64,000 nucleotides of DNA from CBDDEC01 sp965226785 (GCA_965226785.1 CBDDEC010000002.1:372001-436000); one strand, 5' to 3'; positions 7,988 to 16,849 are shown, counted from the first letter of the stretch. Translations and numbers: made by a program. Notes: a model not told the origin generated them from the letters alone.

Positions 7988-8884
7988 ATGACTACGAACG
8001 GCGAACGCTGGACTCCGCCCGACCTCACCGGCCGCATCGCCGTCGTGACGGGCGCGACCCGTGGCGTCGGACGTGGTGTGGCCCGGGTCCTCGGCGAATG
8101 TGGAGCGACGGTCTACGTGACAGGGCGTGGCACGCGCGCCGGTGGCCCGACGTCAGACCTCGGCGGCACCGTCGAGGATGTCGCCGACGAGGTCAGCGCG
8201 CATGGCGGCACCGGCATCGGCGTGCGCTGCGATCACGACTCGGCGGAGGAGACCGCGACCCTCTTCGCGCACATCGTCGAGGACCAGGGCGGCCTCGACG
8301 TGCTGGTCAACAACGTCGTGGGCTGGGACTCTGAGCCGAGCGGCGACCTTGCGGGCGAGCTCGATCGCTGGCGGGCGCCGATGTGGGAGCGCGACTTCGC
8401 CAACTGGGACGGCAACATGCACGTCGGCGTGCGGTCGCACGCGCTCGCCTGCCACTACGGCATCCCGTTGATGCTCGGACGCCCCGGTGCGGCCGTATTC
8501 TTCACGAACGAGCGACCGAGCGAGCGACCCAGCCCCGACCTTGGCATCGACATGCGCGCCCACGCCACCGCGCGGCTGGCGCTGAGCCTCGGGCGGCAGC
8601 TCCGAGGCGAAGGCATCCCCTCGATCGCCGTCTACCCGGGCTTCCCCCGCGTCGAGGCGATCGTGCGCAACTTCGAGACGGGGCATCCCTACTTCGAGGG
8701 TTGGTCGGAGGCCGATTTCTTCGCCCGCACGGAGTCGCCCGACTACGCCGGGCGCGGCATCGCGATGCTGATCGCTGACCCCGAGGCGATGGCCCGCAGC
8801 GGCCAGACCGTTGGCGCCCATGAACTGGCGAGGGCCTACGACTTCACCGACGTCGATGGTCGCCAGCCGGAGCCCGCTTCGTAG
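7988..8884 (+). CDS. Short-chain dehydrogenase-like protein lacking the YxxxK motif
   Basis: A 298-residue Rossmann-fold protein of the SDR superfamily, closest in outline to DHRS1-like enzymes. The cofactor loop TGATRGVG (21-28) and DVLVNNVVG (104-112) are present, so NAD(P) binding is likely. Where the catalytic Tyr-x-x-x-Lys should stand, the protein reads HATAR (His192, Arg196), and no clear active-site serine precedes it. It is therefore an atypical or non-dehydrogenase member. Start chosen at 7988; upstream in-frame codons are in the intergenic promoter region. Convergent with the GH172-like gene. Confidence 0.8.
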   Translation: MTTNGERWTPPDLTGRIAVVTGATRGVGRGVARVLGECGATVYVTGRGTRAGGPTSDLGGTVEDVADEVSAHGGTGIGVRCDHDSAEETATLFAHIVEDQGGLDVLVNNVVGWDSEPSGDLAGELDRWRAPMWERDFANWDGNMHVGVRSHALACHYGIPLMLGRPGAAVFFTNERPSERPSPDLGIDMRAHATARLALSLGRQLRGEGIPSIAVYPGFPRVEAIVRNFETGHPYFEGWSEADFFARTESPDYAGRGIAMLIADPEAMARSGQTVGAHELARAYDFTDVDGRQPEPAS

Positions 8885-8899
8885 TACCTCGAGGCTCGG

Positions 8900-9973
8900 C
8901 TAGAAGCTCGCGCGGATCCTCGGCAGTCGCGCCTCGGCGTCTGGGAGCGCGGGGAACGGCGCGTGCGGCTCGAGCTGGTACCAGTAGGCAACCGACGCCA
9001 GCTCGTCGGTCAGCGGTTGGTACAGCCGGTCGGGATACCAGCCGAGGGCCTGGATCGTGACGCGCAGGTCCTCCCGGAAGCGGATCGGGTCCGGGATGTG
9101 CCAGCGGTACAGGCCGTGCTTCGGCACCTCGCCTGGCTCGCGGGTCCACAGCGGGTAGCCGAGGTAGGGCGTTGAGAACGTGTTCTTGAACGCCCAGGCG
9201 CCGCCGAAGTAGTCCTCCGTGCCGGTCCCGCAGATCGTCGGGTACTCCTCGTCGCCGTCGAGGAAGAACTTGATCTCGCCCTCGCCCCACCAGCCGTCTG
9301 AGAACTGCGTCCACCCGAGCGCGGTACCGACGTACTGCCCGCGCCCGCGGACACCGTCGAGGATCGTGTGCTCGGGGTGCTCGCGTGTGGTCATCGATTG
9401 CCGCCACTGGGCGTGGAAGTAGGCCGCCTGCTCTGGCACCTCGGTCAGGCTGTAATCCACCTGGTAGAACCACGCGCGGATATCGCCAGAATGCTGGTTC
9501 TCGACCGTGATGCGGGCGCGGCGGCGGAACGGCATGGGCCAGTAGGAGTTGAAACCGCCATCAGGGTTGACCGTGATCGGGATCGAGTTGACGTCGTAGC
9601 GCAAGCCATGGCTGTTCGCGAAGAAGTCGCCGACCGGCGCCTCGACCGAGGGCGTCTCCTCGTCGTCCCAGTAGATGCGGAGGATGCAGCTGCGGTATGC
9701 GGCGACCTCGACGGTGACCCAGACGTGCTGGATCACGCCCGGTCCTTCGATGTCCGCGAGCGTGGTCGTCGAGCCAGCTGGGAGCGTGAGGTAGGGCCGT
9801 GCCTTCCAGCCGACGCCGAGGCGTCGGGCGGGGCCATCGGGGTCGGGCTCGGCGCGCCCGCCTCCGCCGCGCTCGCCGGTCGGGTTCTCCGCCGAGATCG
9901 AGCGCGATTCGGCGTCCGTCACCAGCGGCAGCGAGCCCAGCCCGCCACCGAGCACCGTCAGGTCGTTGGTCAT
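8900..9973 (-). CDS. DUF2961 / glycoside hydrolase family 172-like protein
   Basis: A 357-residue protein with the DUF2961 (GH172) pattern: an N-terminal strand-rich part with IEGPGVIQHVWVTVE, then GDFFANSHG, GEGEIKFFLDGDEEYPT and the family hallmark GTGTEDYFGGAW. GH172 includes alpha-D-fructofuranosidase/difructose-anhydride and D-arabinofuranan enzymes; the acidic residues in GEIKFFLDGD and GTEDYF lie in the expected active-site region. Length matches the family. No signal peptide is visible, so it is probably cytoplasmic. The sugar substrate cannot be told from sequence, and no sugar transporter is adjacent. Confidence 0.85.
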   Translation of the reverse strand: MTNDLTVLGGGLGSLPLVTDAESRSISAENPTGERGGGGRAEPDPDGPARRLGVGWKARPYLTLPAGSTTTLADIEGPGVIQHVWVTVEVAAYRSCILRIYWDDEETPSVEAPVGDFFANSHGLRYDVNSIPITVNPDGGFNSYWPMPFRRRARITVENQHSGDIRAWFYQVDYSLTEVPEQAAYFHAQWRQSMTTREHPEHTILDGVRGRGQYVGTALGWTQFSDGWWGEGEIKFFLDGDEEYPTICGTGTEDYFGGAWAFKNTFSTPYLGYPLWTREPGEVPKHGLYRWHIPDPIRFREDLRVTIQALGWYPDRLYQPLTDELASVAYWYQLEPHAPFPALPDAEARLPRIRASF

Positions 9974-10003
9974 GCTGCCCCCGGCCGCTCCGCCCCGAGC
10001 TGC

Positions 10004-10450
10004 TTAACCCTCGGCGACCTCGCGCATCGCCGTGTCGACGCTGTCCCGCTCCCAGTAGAGGAGGTGCTCGACGTGCTCACGCACGGTCCACTCGCCCTCG
10101 CCGGTTGGCGCGTCCAGGAGGTCGTCGGACGCGTCCATCACGAGCCAGGCGAGTTCGATGCGGTCGCGTAGCCAGTCGCGGACGAGGCGCGCCTGCTCGG
10201 ACTCCTGCAGCTCGCGCCGGTGCATTCGCGCGTTCGTGATCGCACCGCCGTGCTGCCGCTCGTGATCGGCGTTGTGAATCAGCAGCCGCCGCACACCGCC
10301 GTCCATGGCGCAGCCGTGGCTGCAGTCGTGGTCGAGGTCGCCCTCCTCCAGGCTCAGCAGTTGTTCTGCCGTCGTGGTGATCGAGCGGAGGAGCTCGACC
10401 GCCAGCGCGTTGCGCCCGCTGCCTGCGGTTCCCTCGTTGCGGTCTGTCAT
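10004..10450 (-). CDS. DinB-fold protein (148 aa)
   Basis: A 148-residue four-helix protein of the DinB/YfiT-like superfamily, which binds a divalent metal through scattered histidines. Candidate ligands sit in HNADHERQHGG (mid protein) and in REHVEHLLYWE near the C-terminus, the usual HVxHL helix. The start at 10450 is supported by the fit to the family; a longer open frame upstream overlaps the divergent DinB gene. The function is not established; the superfamily includes thiol-dependent S-transferases. Confidence 0.8.
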   Translation of the reverse strand: MTDRNEGTAGSGRNALAVELLRSITTTAEQLLSLEEGDLDHDCSHGCAMDGGVRRLLIHNADHERQHGGAITNARMHRRELQESEQARLVRDWLRDRIELAWLVMDASDDLLDAPTGEGEWTVREHVEHLLYWERDSVDTAMREVAEG

Positions 10451-10549
10451 ATTTCGCCATCCTGCGTGCGAGGGCTCAGCGGCCCTAGGCGGCATCTTCG
10501 CACGCCACGCCAGCGGGGCGGGGCGGCCGGGCCGCCCGGAAGCGGGGCG

Positions 10550-10555
10550 TATGCT
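10550..10555 (+). promoter_or_regulatory. -10-like hexamer 6 nt before start codon (leaderless candidate)
   Basis: TATGCT lies 6 nt before the ATG at 10562, the same spacing as at 815-820. No Shine-Dalgarno sequence is present, which fits a leaderless transcript. No good -35 is visible. Confidence 0.45.
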
Positions 10556-10561
10556 CCCGCC

Positions 10562-11089
10562 ATGTCGAACCTCGAGGTGCGATTCCTCCTCGACCAGCTC
10601 GACGGCGCCTTCGCGGGTCCGGGTGACCACTCCCTGCTCTCGAACATGCGACACGTGCGGCAGGCGGACTGGACCTTCCTGGCTGAAGGCCAAGAGCGAC
10701 CGATGGCGCAGATCTTCTGGCACGTGATTGCCTGCAAGTGGATGTACGACCACTACGCCTTCGGCCCCGGTGAGTGGAGCTGGGAGTACGCCGCCGAGGG
10801 CCGCCCGCCCTTCTTGCCCGCGCCGAACTACGAAGACAACGCCACGTATCCCCTCGATGGCGCAGTCGACTGGGCGCAGGCGGCGCACGCGCAACTCCGC
10901 TCGGGCGTCGAGGCGCTCAGTGACGCGGACCTCGACGCTCCGCACATGACCAACTGGGGCGAGGAGACGACATCGCGCTGGATCGTGCAGGTGATGATCG
11001 AGCACGACCTCTACCACGCGGGCGAGGTCAACCACATCCGCTCGCTCTCACAGCGAACGGACTCGTGGCTCGTCGTGCCGCCGGACTAG
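10562..11089 (+). CDS. DinB-fold protein (175 aa)
   Basis: A 175-residue DinB-superfamily protein. Metal-ligand candidates are FWHVIACKWMYDHY (about 53-66) and the C-terminal VMIEHDLYHAGEVNHIR (about 144-160), giving the three-histidine pattern of this fold. It lies between two other DinB genes, divergent from the one at 10004-10450 and convergent with the one at 11113-11646. Probably cytoplasmic; no reaction can be assigned. Confidence 0.8.
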   Translation: MSNLEVRFLLDQLDGAFAGPGDHSLLSNMRHVRQADWTFLAEGQERPMAQIFWHVIACKWMYDHYAFGPGEWSWEYAAEGRPPFLPAPNYEDNATYPLDGAVDWAQAAHAQLRSGVEALSDADLDAPHMTNWGEETTSRWIVQVMIEHDLYHAGEVNHIRSLSQRTDSWLVVPPD

Positions 11090-11112
11090 GCCCGGCGCGG
11101 ACTAACGGCGGC

Positions 11113-11646
11113 TCAGATGCCGAGCCCCTCCTTGCCGAGGATCGTGCGTTCGAGGTTGAGCTGACCGATGTGGTTGTTGCCGTGGTTGATCACGACCTGA
11201 CCGATGATCTGGTAGCGCGGGAGTTCGCCCTGGGGCCGAATCGTCGTCAACGTCTGCAGGTACTCGTCGCTCATCTGCTCGATGCGAGGGACGATCGCGT
11301 CTGAGACGTCCGTCGCGTACTTCGCCAGCACCTCGCCGGCCGGGAAGCGCAGCGCGTAGGCGTCCTCGGGCGCCATGCCCGTGCCCTGATCGGCCTTGGG
11401 CAGCCCCCACTCCTGGTCCAGCCCCTGCTGGAGCCAGACGGGCTGCTCGCGCTCGAAGGCGAAGAAGATGAGGTTGTCCGCCGTCCGCGCGATGTGCCAC
11501 GCGTCGAAGGCAATCGAGTTGCAATGCTCTCCCGGCCGGAAGTGCACCTCCTCCTCCGTCAGGTCCTCGACGGCCCGTGCCGTCTGGCGCAGCAGCTGCC
11601 GCGTGTAGTCCGCGAGGTAGTCCTGCACGCGAATCGAGTCAGCCAT
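11113..11646 (-). CDS. DinB-fold protein (177 aa)
   Basis: A 177-residue DinB-superfamily protein with the N-terminal YTRQLLRQTARAVEDL helix, AFDAWHIARTADN (the first metal histidine) and INHGNNHIGQLNL near the C-terminus. It lies 47 nt downstream of the LLM oxidoreductase on the same strand and is probably the last gene of an SDR-LLM-DinB operon. The start at 11646 follows AGGAGGACTTCG. The exact function is unknown. Confidence 0.8.
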   Translation of the reverse strand: MADSIRVQDYLADYTRQLLRQTARAVEDLTEEEVHFRPGEHCNSIAFDAWHIARTADNLIFFAFEREQPVWLQQGLDQEWGLPKADQGTGMAPEDAYALRFPAGEVLAKYATDVSDAIVPRIEQMSDEYLQTLTTIRPQGELPRYQIIGQVVINHGNNHIGQLNLERTILGKEGLGI

Positions 11647-11693
11647 CGAAGTCCTCCTGAACTCGCGCCGCCGAAGGCGCATGTGTGGTGTCG

Positions 11694-12701
11694 CTATCCA
11701 ACTAGCCGCCGCAATGTATCGGCCCAGCGCTCGGGATCCTCTTCGGCGATCGATACCTGGTGCAAGTCGATGCCCGCGGCCGCCTCCTCGTCGAGGCGTT
11801 CGAGGCACTCCTCGACGCCTCCGAGGAAGTCGAAGCGCGCCGGGAGATCTTCGGGCACGGCGGCGACCCCGGCCTCCGCGCCACCATCGTTCCAGGCGCG
11901 TCGGATCTCCGCCGCCTCGTCGGCGAAGCCGTGCCGTCCGAACTGTCGGTAGTAGAAGTCCCCGTTGCGGGCGACAAAGAACGCCAGCTGCTGGCGTCGC
12001 CCGGCGCGCAGCGCCGTCGCGCGCTCGGGGTCCTCGACCACCGTCACGCCGGCGGGCGAGCGCACTGTCACCGCCTCGGCCGGTCGCCCCGCCTCGACGG
12101 ACCAGGCACGCAGCTCTTCGATCTCGCCAGCGATGCGTTCGAACGGGATCCAGGCGGGGAGCCACCCGTCTGCCTCCTCGGCGGTCATGCGCACGCTCCG
12201 CGGGTGCAGCGTTGCGAGGTAGATCGGTGGCTCCGGCTGCACCGGGTCGACGCCCATCACCAGCGCACGCTCGATGTCGTACCAGGCGCCGTGGTGCGTG
12301 ACCCGCTCGTGTCGCCAGAACGCTTTGATCAGCGTCATCACCTCACTCAGCCGCTGGATCGAAGGCTGGAAGGGCATGCCGTGGAAGCGCTCGATCACGC
12401 CGGGCCCGCTGCTGCCCAGCCCGATGATCGCGCGGCCCTCCGAGAGCTGATCGAGCGTCGCGTACTGCTGCGCCAGTGCGCCGGGCGTGCGCGAGTAGGC
12501 GTTGACGATCGCCGTGCCCAGCTTCGCCCTCGAGGTTTCGCGCGCCAGCAGCGTGAGGCCGCTGAACGCGTCGTGGCCGAAGCCTTCGTTGACCCAGATC
12601 GTGTCGATGCCCGCCTCGTCGGCGGCGCGGGCGCGCGCCATCAGCGCGTCGAGGTTGCGCGGGTCCCAGGGGATGCTGATCGAGAGGCGACGCGTCACCA
12701 T
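11694..12701 (-). CDS. LLM class flavin-dependent oxidoreductase
   Basis: A 335-residue bacterial-luciferase-like TIM-barrel monooxygenase or reductase that would use FMN or F420. Family signs: the N-terminal barrel strand, AGIDTIWVNEGFGHDAFSG, the LGTAIVNAYSRTPGALAQ stretch, and RAIIGLGSSGPGVIERFHG. It follows a disrupted SDR gene by 7 nt and precedes a DinB gene, so the three form one operon. The substrate is unknown. Whether it uses F420 or FMN cannot be decided here. Confidence 0.85.
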   Translation of the reverse strand: MVTRRLSISIPWDPRNLDALMARARAADEAGIDTIWVNEGFGHDAFSGLTLLARETSRAKLGTAIVNAYSRTPGALAQQYATLDQLSEGRAIIGLGSSGPGVIERFHGMPFQPSIQRLSEVMTLIKAFWRHERVTHHGAWYDIERALVMGVDPVQPEPPIYLATLHPRSVRMTAEEADGWLPAWIPFERIAGEIEELRAWSVEAGRPAEAVTVRSPAGVTVVEDPERATALRAGRRQQLAFFVARNGDFYYRQFGRHGFADEAAEIRRAWNDGGAEAGVAAVPEDLPARFDFLGGVEECLERLDEEAAAGIDLHQVSIAEEDPERWADTLRRLVG

Positions 12702-12708
12702 GTACCGC

Positions 12709-13500
12709 CTAGACCACAGGCGACGTGCCGCCGTCGATGTTGATCGACGCGCCGGTCACGTAGCTCGCGCGTTCTGAGGCGAGGAAGCAGATCACGTCGC
12801 CGGCCTCGGACGCCTCGCCGACCCGCCCGAGGGGTACGCGCTCGCCCATGCGCTCGTAGAACCCGTCGAGCGACACTTCCGGGTTGCGCTCCTGCATCGC
12901 TTCGTAGCGCCGCTCGTGCTGGCCGCTCTTGATCAGCCCGATGCAGATCGTGTTGACGAGGATGTTGTCGGCCGCGAGCTCCTTCGACATCGCCTTTGTT
13001 AGCGCGATGCCCGCGGAGCGTGAGAGCGAGGTCGGCAGCGAGGAGGCACCCGGCGCCTTACCGCCGGGCGTCGTGATGTTGATGATGCGACCGCCGCCCG
13101 CGCTGCGCATGAGGGGGATGACCGCGCGCGAGCAGTAGATGGCGCCCTAGACCTTGAGCCCGATGTCGGCGTCCCAGGTCTCGTCCGTCACGGACTCGAA
13201 CGGCCCTGCGGAGGAGGTGCCGGCGTTGTTCACAAGGATGTCGACGCCGCCCCACTCCGCGACGACCCGCCCGACGAGAGCAGTTACAGCCGACTCGTCG
13301 GTGACGTCGCAGGGGATCGCGCGCACCTCGCCCCCGCCCGATTCGCCGATCGCGGCGGCCGCCGCCTCGAGCCGGTCTGCATCGCGGGCGCAGATGGCGA
13401 CGTTCGCACCCTCGCGCGCCAGCGCCTCCGCCGCGGCGTAGCCGATGCCCTGGCTGCCGCCAGTGACGATCGCGACCTTGCCGCTCAGCCCCAGATCCAT
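12709..13500 (-). pseudogene. SDR family oxidoreductase interrupted by an in-frame TAG
   Basis: The two open frames 13500-13147 and 13146-12709 are the same frame, separated only by TAG at 13149-13147. Read through, they give a 263-residue SDR with TGGSQGIG near residue 15, DILVNNAG, and a C-terminal SYVTGASINIDGG. The stop falls in ...IGLKV-stop-GAIYCSRAV, where this family normally has Trp or a similar residue, so TGG to TAG is the simplest explanation. The active-site region reads SLPTSLSRSAG, without a Tyr-x-x-x-Lys, as in some related SDRs. It heads an operon with the LLM and DinB genes. Confidence 0.8.
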
Positions 13501-13545
13501 GCGCGCGCTCCCTCCGACCGAGCAGGACGCCGGCCCGCTGCGCCG

Positions 13546-13551
13546 CGATGC
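13546..13551 (-). promoter_or_regulatory. TAnnnT -10-like hexamer
   Basis: TAGCAT on the minus strand, 45 nt before the ATG at 13500 of the interrupted SDR; it would drive the SDR-LLM-DinB operon. Confidence 0.35.
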
Positions 13552-13568
13552 TACTCGACGGACACGGC

Positions 13569-14309
13569 TCAGTCGCGGCTCGCGACAAAGATCAGCTCGG
13601 GGCTCCCTGCGCCGACCGAGGAGCGATCCCAATCGCCGAAGACCGCGTCGACGGTGAAGCCCGCCGCGTCCAACGAGGCCACAATGGCGTCTTCGCTGCG
13701 GAAGCGCAGCATGTTCGACGAGACAAGCTCCTCCCCGCTCGCGGCGAACCGGTAGTGGATCTCGTAGCGCACGAGGTCGCCGTCCACGTCGAGGAGCTCG
13801 AACCAGACCTCGACGGAGCCGAGCGGCGTGTCGTCGAGCCGCTCAAACGAGGTCTCGGGCACCCACCGGAGCCAGGCCTCAGCCGCGGGGCTACGGCTCT
13901 CGAACGCGATGCGACCGCCCGGCACCAGGCAGCCTTGCAGCGCGGCCAGCGTGCCCTGCCACGCCACCTCGTCGTGGATCACCTGTGCGACGTGGCCGGT
14001 CATGATGGCGAGGTCGGCCTCGATCGCTGCGAGAGCACTCGCTTCGCCCTCGACCCAGTCCACGCGCTGGCCACCCTCGCGAGCACGAGCGACGCGCAGC
14101 ATCTCGGCCGCAGGATCGACCCCGGTCACGGTGTGCCCGCGCCGCGCCAGCTCGCACGTGATTGCGCCCGTGCCGCAGCCGAGGTCGATGATCCTCGAGG
14201 CCTCGCGCTCGTCTGCCAACGCCAGGTAGAAGGCGGTGTCCCGCCGCGTCGGGTTCGGCCGGTCGTACAGCGCGACCAGACGCGGATCGTCGAACTCGCT
14301 GAACGTCAC
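13569..14309 (-). CDS. Class I SAM-dependent methyltransferase
   Basis: A 246-residue Rossmann-fold methyltransferase. Motif I is IIDLGCGTGAITCELA (40-55), the acidic end of strand 2 is VTGVDPAAEML, and the central part reads ADLAIMTGHVAQVIHDE. The C-terminal strands vary, so the acceptor is unknown. It ends 68 nt upstream of the interrupted SDR and begins 15 nt after the stop of the TPP enzyme on the same strand, so it is probably co-transcribed with the latter. Cytoplasmic. Confidence 0.85.
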   Translation of the reverse strand: MTFSEFDDPRLVALYDRPNPTRRDTAFYLALADEREASRIIDLGCGTGAITCELARRGHTVTGVDPAAEMLRVARAREGGQRVDWVEGEASALAAIEADLAIMTGHVAQVIHDEVAWQGTLAALQGCLVPGGRIAFESRSPAAEAWLRWVPETSFERLDDTPLGSVEVWFELLDVDGDLVRYEIHYRFAASGEELVSSNMLRFRSEDAIVASLDAAGFTVDAVFGDWDRSSVGAGSPELIFVASRD

Positions 14310-14324
14310 GCGCCGTCCGCCGGC

Positions 14325-16082
14325 CTACGCGATGCGCATGTCGAGGACGGCCGCCTGACCCGCCTCGACGCGCGCCAGGGCACGGGCGATCGCCGGAGCG
14401 ACCTCGGCGGGGTCATCGACGCGTTCGCCGTACGCCCGCGACGCCTCGGCCAGGATCGCGTACTCCGGCGAGGGGTCGATGTCGACGCCGACGAAGCTGT
14501 CGTTGCGAGGTCCAGCGCCGTCCGGGTACCAGCGGTTCCAAGAGCTGCGTGTCGCCCCGTGCGCCGAGTTGTTGTAGATGATCGTGAGGAACGGCGCGTT
14601 GTACTTGTCAGCCCCCCAGAACGCCGAGGTCGGGCGAGCGAAGACGAACGCGCCGTCGCCCTCGAGACAGACGACCGTGCGCTCCGGCTCGGCCAGCTTC
14701 GCGCCCAGTGATGCGCCGAGGCCCCAACCCAGCGCCGAGCCTCCACTGCCGTATACCGAGCCCGGCCGGCTGCGGTCGGCATAGGACGACCAGGGGAAGC
14801 CGCCGCTCATCCCCTCGTTCATCACGATCGCGTCTTCGTCGAGTGCCTGTTCGAGGCAGTACGCGATCCAGAGCGGGTCGATCGGCTGCTGCTCGCTCAG
14901 CGAGAGCGCTTGCTCCTCCAGCTCGGCACGTCGCGCCTCAGATGCAGCTGTATAACCCTCGACGCGTGCCGCGATGCGTGCCCGAGGGGCCTCGCCAGCC
15001 GGGGCGTCGAGGCGGGCTCGCACCGCCTCGACAAGCGCGGGCAGCGCCTTGCGCGAGGCGGCGTGGATCATGAGGTCGGCGGGGAACGTCCACATCGGGA
15101 TCGTGGCCTTCGCGGGGTCGATGTCGATCCACGCGATCCGGGCGGCAGGCTCCAGCGTGGTCTCGTCCGGCACCCATGGCACGTCGTGGTCGATCACCAG
15201 CACGAGGTCGGCCTCGGCCACGCTCGGAGCGCCGCACGTGGTCGCGTTCAGTGGGTGCCGCGACGGTAGGTTTAGCCTGGTGCTGATCGCGCCCTGCACC
15301 GGCGCGCCCGCGATTTCCGCCAGCTCCGTGAGCGCCGCTACCGCCTCGCGGTGGCGGCCCGGCGTGCCGGCGATGATCAGCGGCCGCTCCGCTTCGACGA
15401 TCCAGTCGGCCAGCGTGGCGAGGGCCGAGGGGTCGGCGGCGGGTGGGATGGCGGGGGCGTGGCGGGCGGGCGGCGGCACCTCGGCGGCGTCCATCGCCTG
15501 CATCAGCAGCTCGCGCGGCAGCGTCAGGTACACCGGCCCCGCCGGCTCACTGCTCGCCACCTGTACCGCCTTCTGCACGACCCAGTTCAGGCTCTCGACG
15601 TTCCGCAGTTCGTAGTCCCACTTCACGAAGGTGCGCACGATGCCGTTCTGGTCCGGCTGCTCCTGGGTCCAGTGGATGCCCATGTCCTTCGAACCGGGCA
15701 GCTTCCCACCGATCGTCGAGGGTGCACGGCCGGCGCACACGATCACCCCGGAGCGGTCGCGCTGGACATCGTGGTAGGCGCCGCCGATTTGCGCGGTCCC
15801 GGCGTCGACGTGGACCAGCACCACTTGTGGACGGCCGGTCAGTTGGAAGTAGCCGTGCGCGGCGAACATCGCCGTCACCTCGTCGATGCAGAGCACGAGC
15901 TGCGGCACCGCGCGCTCCTGCTCAATCATGCGAGCCAGCGCCTCCTGGATCGGGAACGTGTCAGTGCCCGAGTTGATGAAGATGTACTCGACGCCGTTGG
16001 CCAGCAGCAGTTCGATGAACGCCTCCGCGGCGTCCTGGACGGGCACGCTGGTCAGCCCGTTCGCACCATCGCCCGCGGTCAT
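14325..16082 (-). CDS. Thiamine pyrophosphate-dependent enzyme, acetolactate-synthase-like
   Basis: A 585-residue TPP enzyme of the acetolactate synthase / benzoylformate decarboxylase superfamily. The N-terminal domain has the conserved glutamate in CIDEVTAMFAAHGY (about 62-75) and the GTDTFPIQEAL loop. The middle domain begins near residue 195. The C-terminal domain has the TPP/Mg motif starting GDGAFVFA and ending IIYNN. The start at 16082 follows GAGGGGGAACG; the open frame upstream has no ribosome site. Adjacent genes are a methyltransferase and a PPOX protein. No acetolactate synthase small subunit is nearby, so a catabolic 2-oxoacid decarboxylase or carboligase is more likely than branched-chain synthesis. 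Confidence 0.85.
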   Translation of the reverse strand: MTAGDGANGLTSVPVQDAAEAFIELLLANGVEYIFINSGTDTFPIQEALARMIEQERAVPQLVLCIDEVTAMFAAHGYFQLTGRPQVVLVHVDAGTAQIGGAYHDVQRDRSGVIVCAGRAPSTIGGKLPGSKDMGIHWTQEQPDQNGIVRTFVKWDYELRNVESLNWVVQKAVQVASSEPAGPVYLTLPRELLMQAMDAAEVPPPARHAPAIPPAADPSALATLADWIVEAERPLIIAGTPGRHREAVAALTELAEIAGAPVQGAISTRLNLPSRHPLNATTCGAPSVAEADLVLVIDHDVPWVPDETTLEPAARIAWIDIDPAKATIPMWTFPADLMIHAASRKALPALVEAVRARLDAPAGEAPRARIAARVEGYTAASEARRAELEEQALSLSEQQPIDPLWIAYCLEQALDEDAIVMNEGMSGGFPWSSYADRSRPGSVYGSGGSALGWGLGASLGAKLAEPERTVVCLEGDGAFVFARPTSAFWGADKYNAPFLTIIYNNSAHGATRSSWNRWYPDGAGPRNDSFVGVDIDPSPEYAILAEASRAYGERVDDPAEVAPAIARALARVEAGQAAVLDMRIA

Positions 16083-16140
16083 CGTTCCCCCTCGCGGACC
16101 CAATTCGCGACTGCTCCCGCCGCGATTGTCGGCGCAGCCG

Positions 16141-16611
16141 TCAAGCGCCGGGCCCTTCGCCTGCACTCCAGCGCACGTAGGAAGGCCAGCTCTTCTCCGT
16201 CGGCCAGTTCGCCCACCGGGTACCGGTGGCCCGCTCCGGCATCAGCTCGAACAGCGTCTCGAAGTCGAGGAGGTCTCGACCGGCCGCCTCGGCGAGCGCC
16301 GTGCGCTCGGCCTCGTCCTCGACGAGACGGGCGCGACCGGAGAGATGCAGCTCGCGGTTCTCCTCGCCGGCCGGGATCATGTGCAGCGCGAAGCGCCCAT
16401 CGTTCAACAGATCGCGATGCTTCGAGGAGAGCGAAACGATCAGCGCCCAGAGCCCGTCACCCGCCACGATCGGTATGATCGGCCGCACCTGTGGCGACTC
16501 GTCCCGCCGCACGGTCGCGATGAACGCCACGCCGTTGCTCTGTTCGAGCAACCAGCGCCCATCCTCCGCCAACCCGGGTTCCGCCGCCTCGAGGTCCGCC
16601 CAGCGCGCCAT
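16141..16611 (-). CDS. Pyridoxamine 5'-phosphate oxidase-fold protein (PPOX/FDOR type)
   Basis: A 156-residue split-barrel flavin or F420-binding protein: GVAFIATVRRDESPQVRPIIPIV is the classical first strands, followed by LIVSLSSKHRDLL and LSGRARLVEDEAER. Such proteins reduce small substrates with F420 or bind FMN; the substrate is unknown. ATG at 16611 is preferred because GGGGTG precedes it; a second ATG four codons upstream (16623) is possible. Divergent from the MetE-like gene. Confidence 0.8.
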   Translation of the reverse strand: MARWADLEAAEPGLAEDGRWLLEQSNGVAFIATVRRDESPQVRPIIPIVAGDGLWALIVSLSSKHRDLLNDGRFALHMIPAGEENRELHLSGRARLVEDEAERTALAEAAGRDLLDFETLFELMPERATGTRWANWPTEKSWPSYVRWSAGEGPGA

Positions 16612-16644
16612 CCGACACCCCATCGCACATTCCGCGTGAGGACC

Positions 16645-16650
16645 ATCGTA
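16645..16650 (-). promoter_or_regulatory. TAnnnT -10-like hexamer
   Basis: TACGAT on the minus strand, 33 nt before the start of the PPOX-fold gene at 16611. Confidence 0.35.
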
Positions 16651-16849
16651 GGGAACGTGCTCGGAGGTTGTTGCAGCTAGTTGACGGGACCGAGCAGGCG
16701 TTCGCGGGCGTCGGCTACCGGCTCAGGCGCACCGGCGCCCGGAGTCATCCCCCGTCCGCTACCTGTCGCCCGCGTGGACGCCCGAGGATCACGCGCGAGC
16801 CTAGCTCGCCGCGCGCGCCCTCGGGGCGCAGCGCCTCTGCGGCTGCTTG

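Noticed and set aside
10451..11035. Long upstream extension of the minus-strand DinB frame
   Set aside because: It is the antisense of the DinB gene at 10562-11089; the family start fits 10450.
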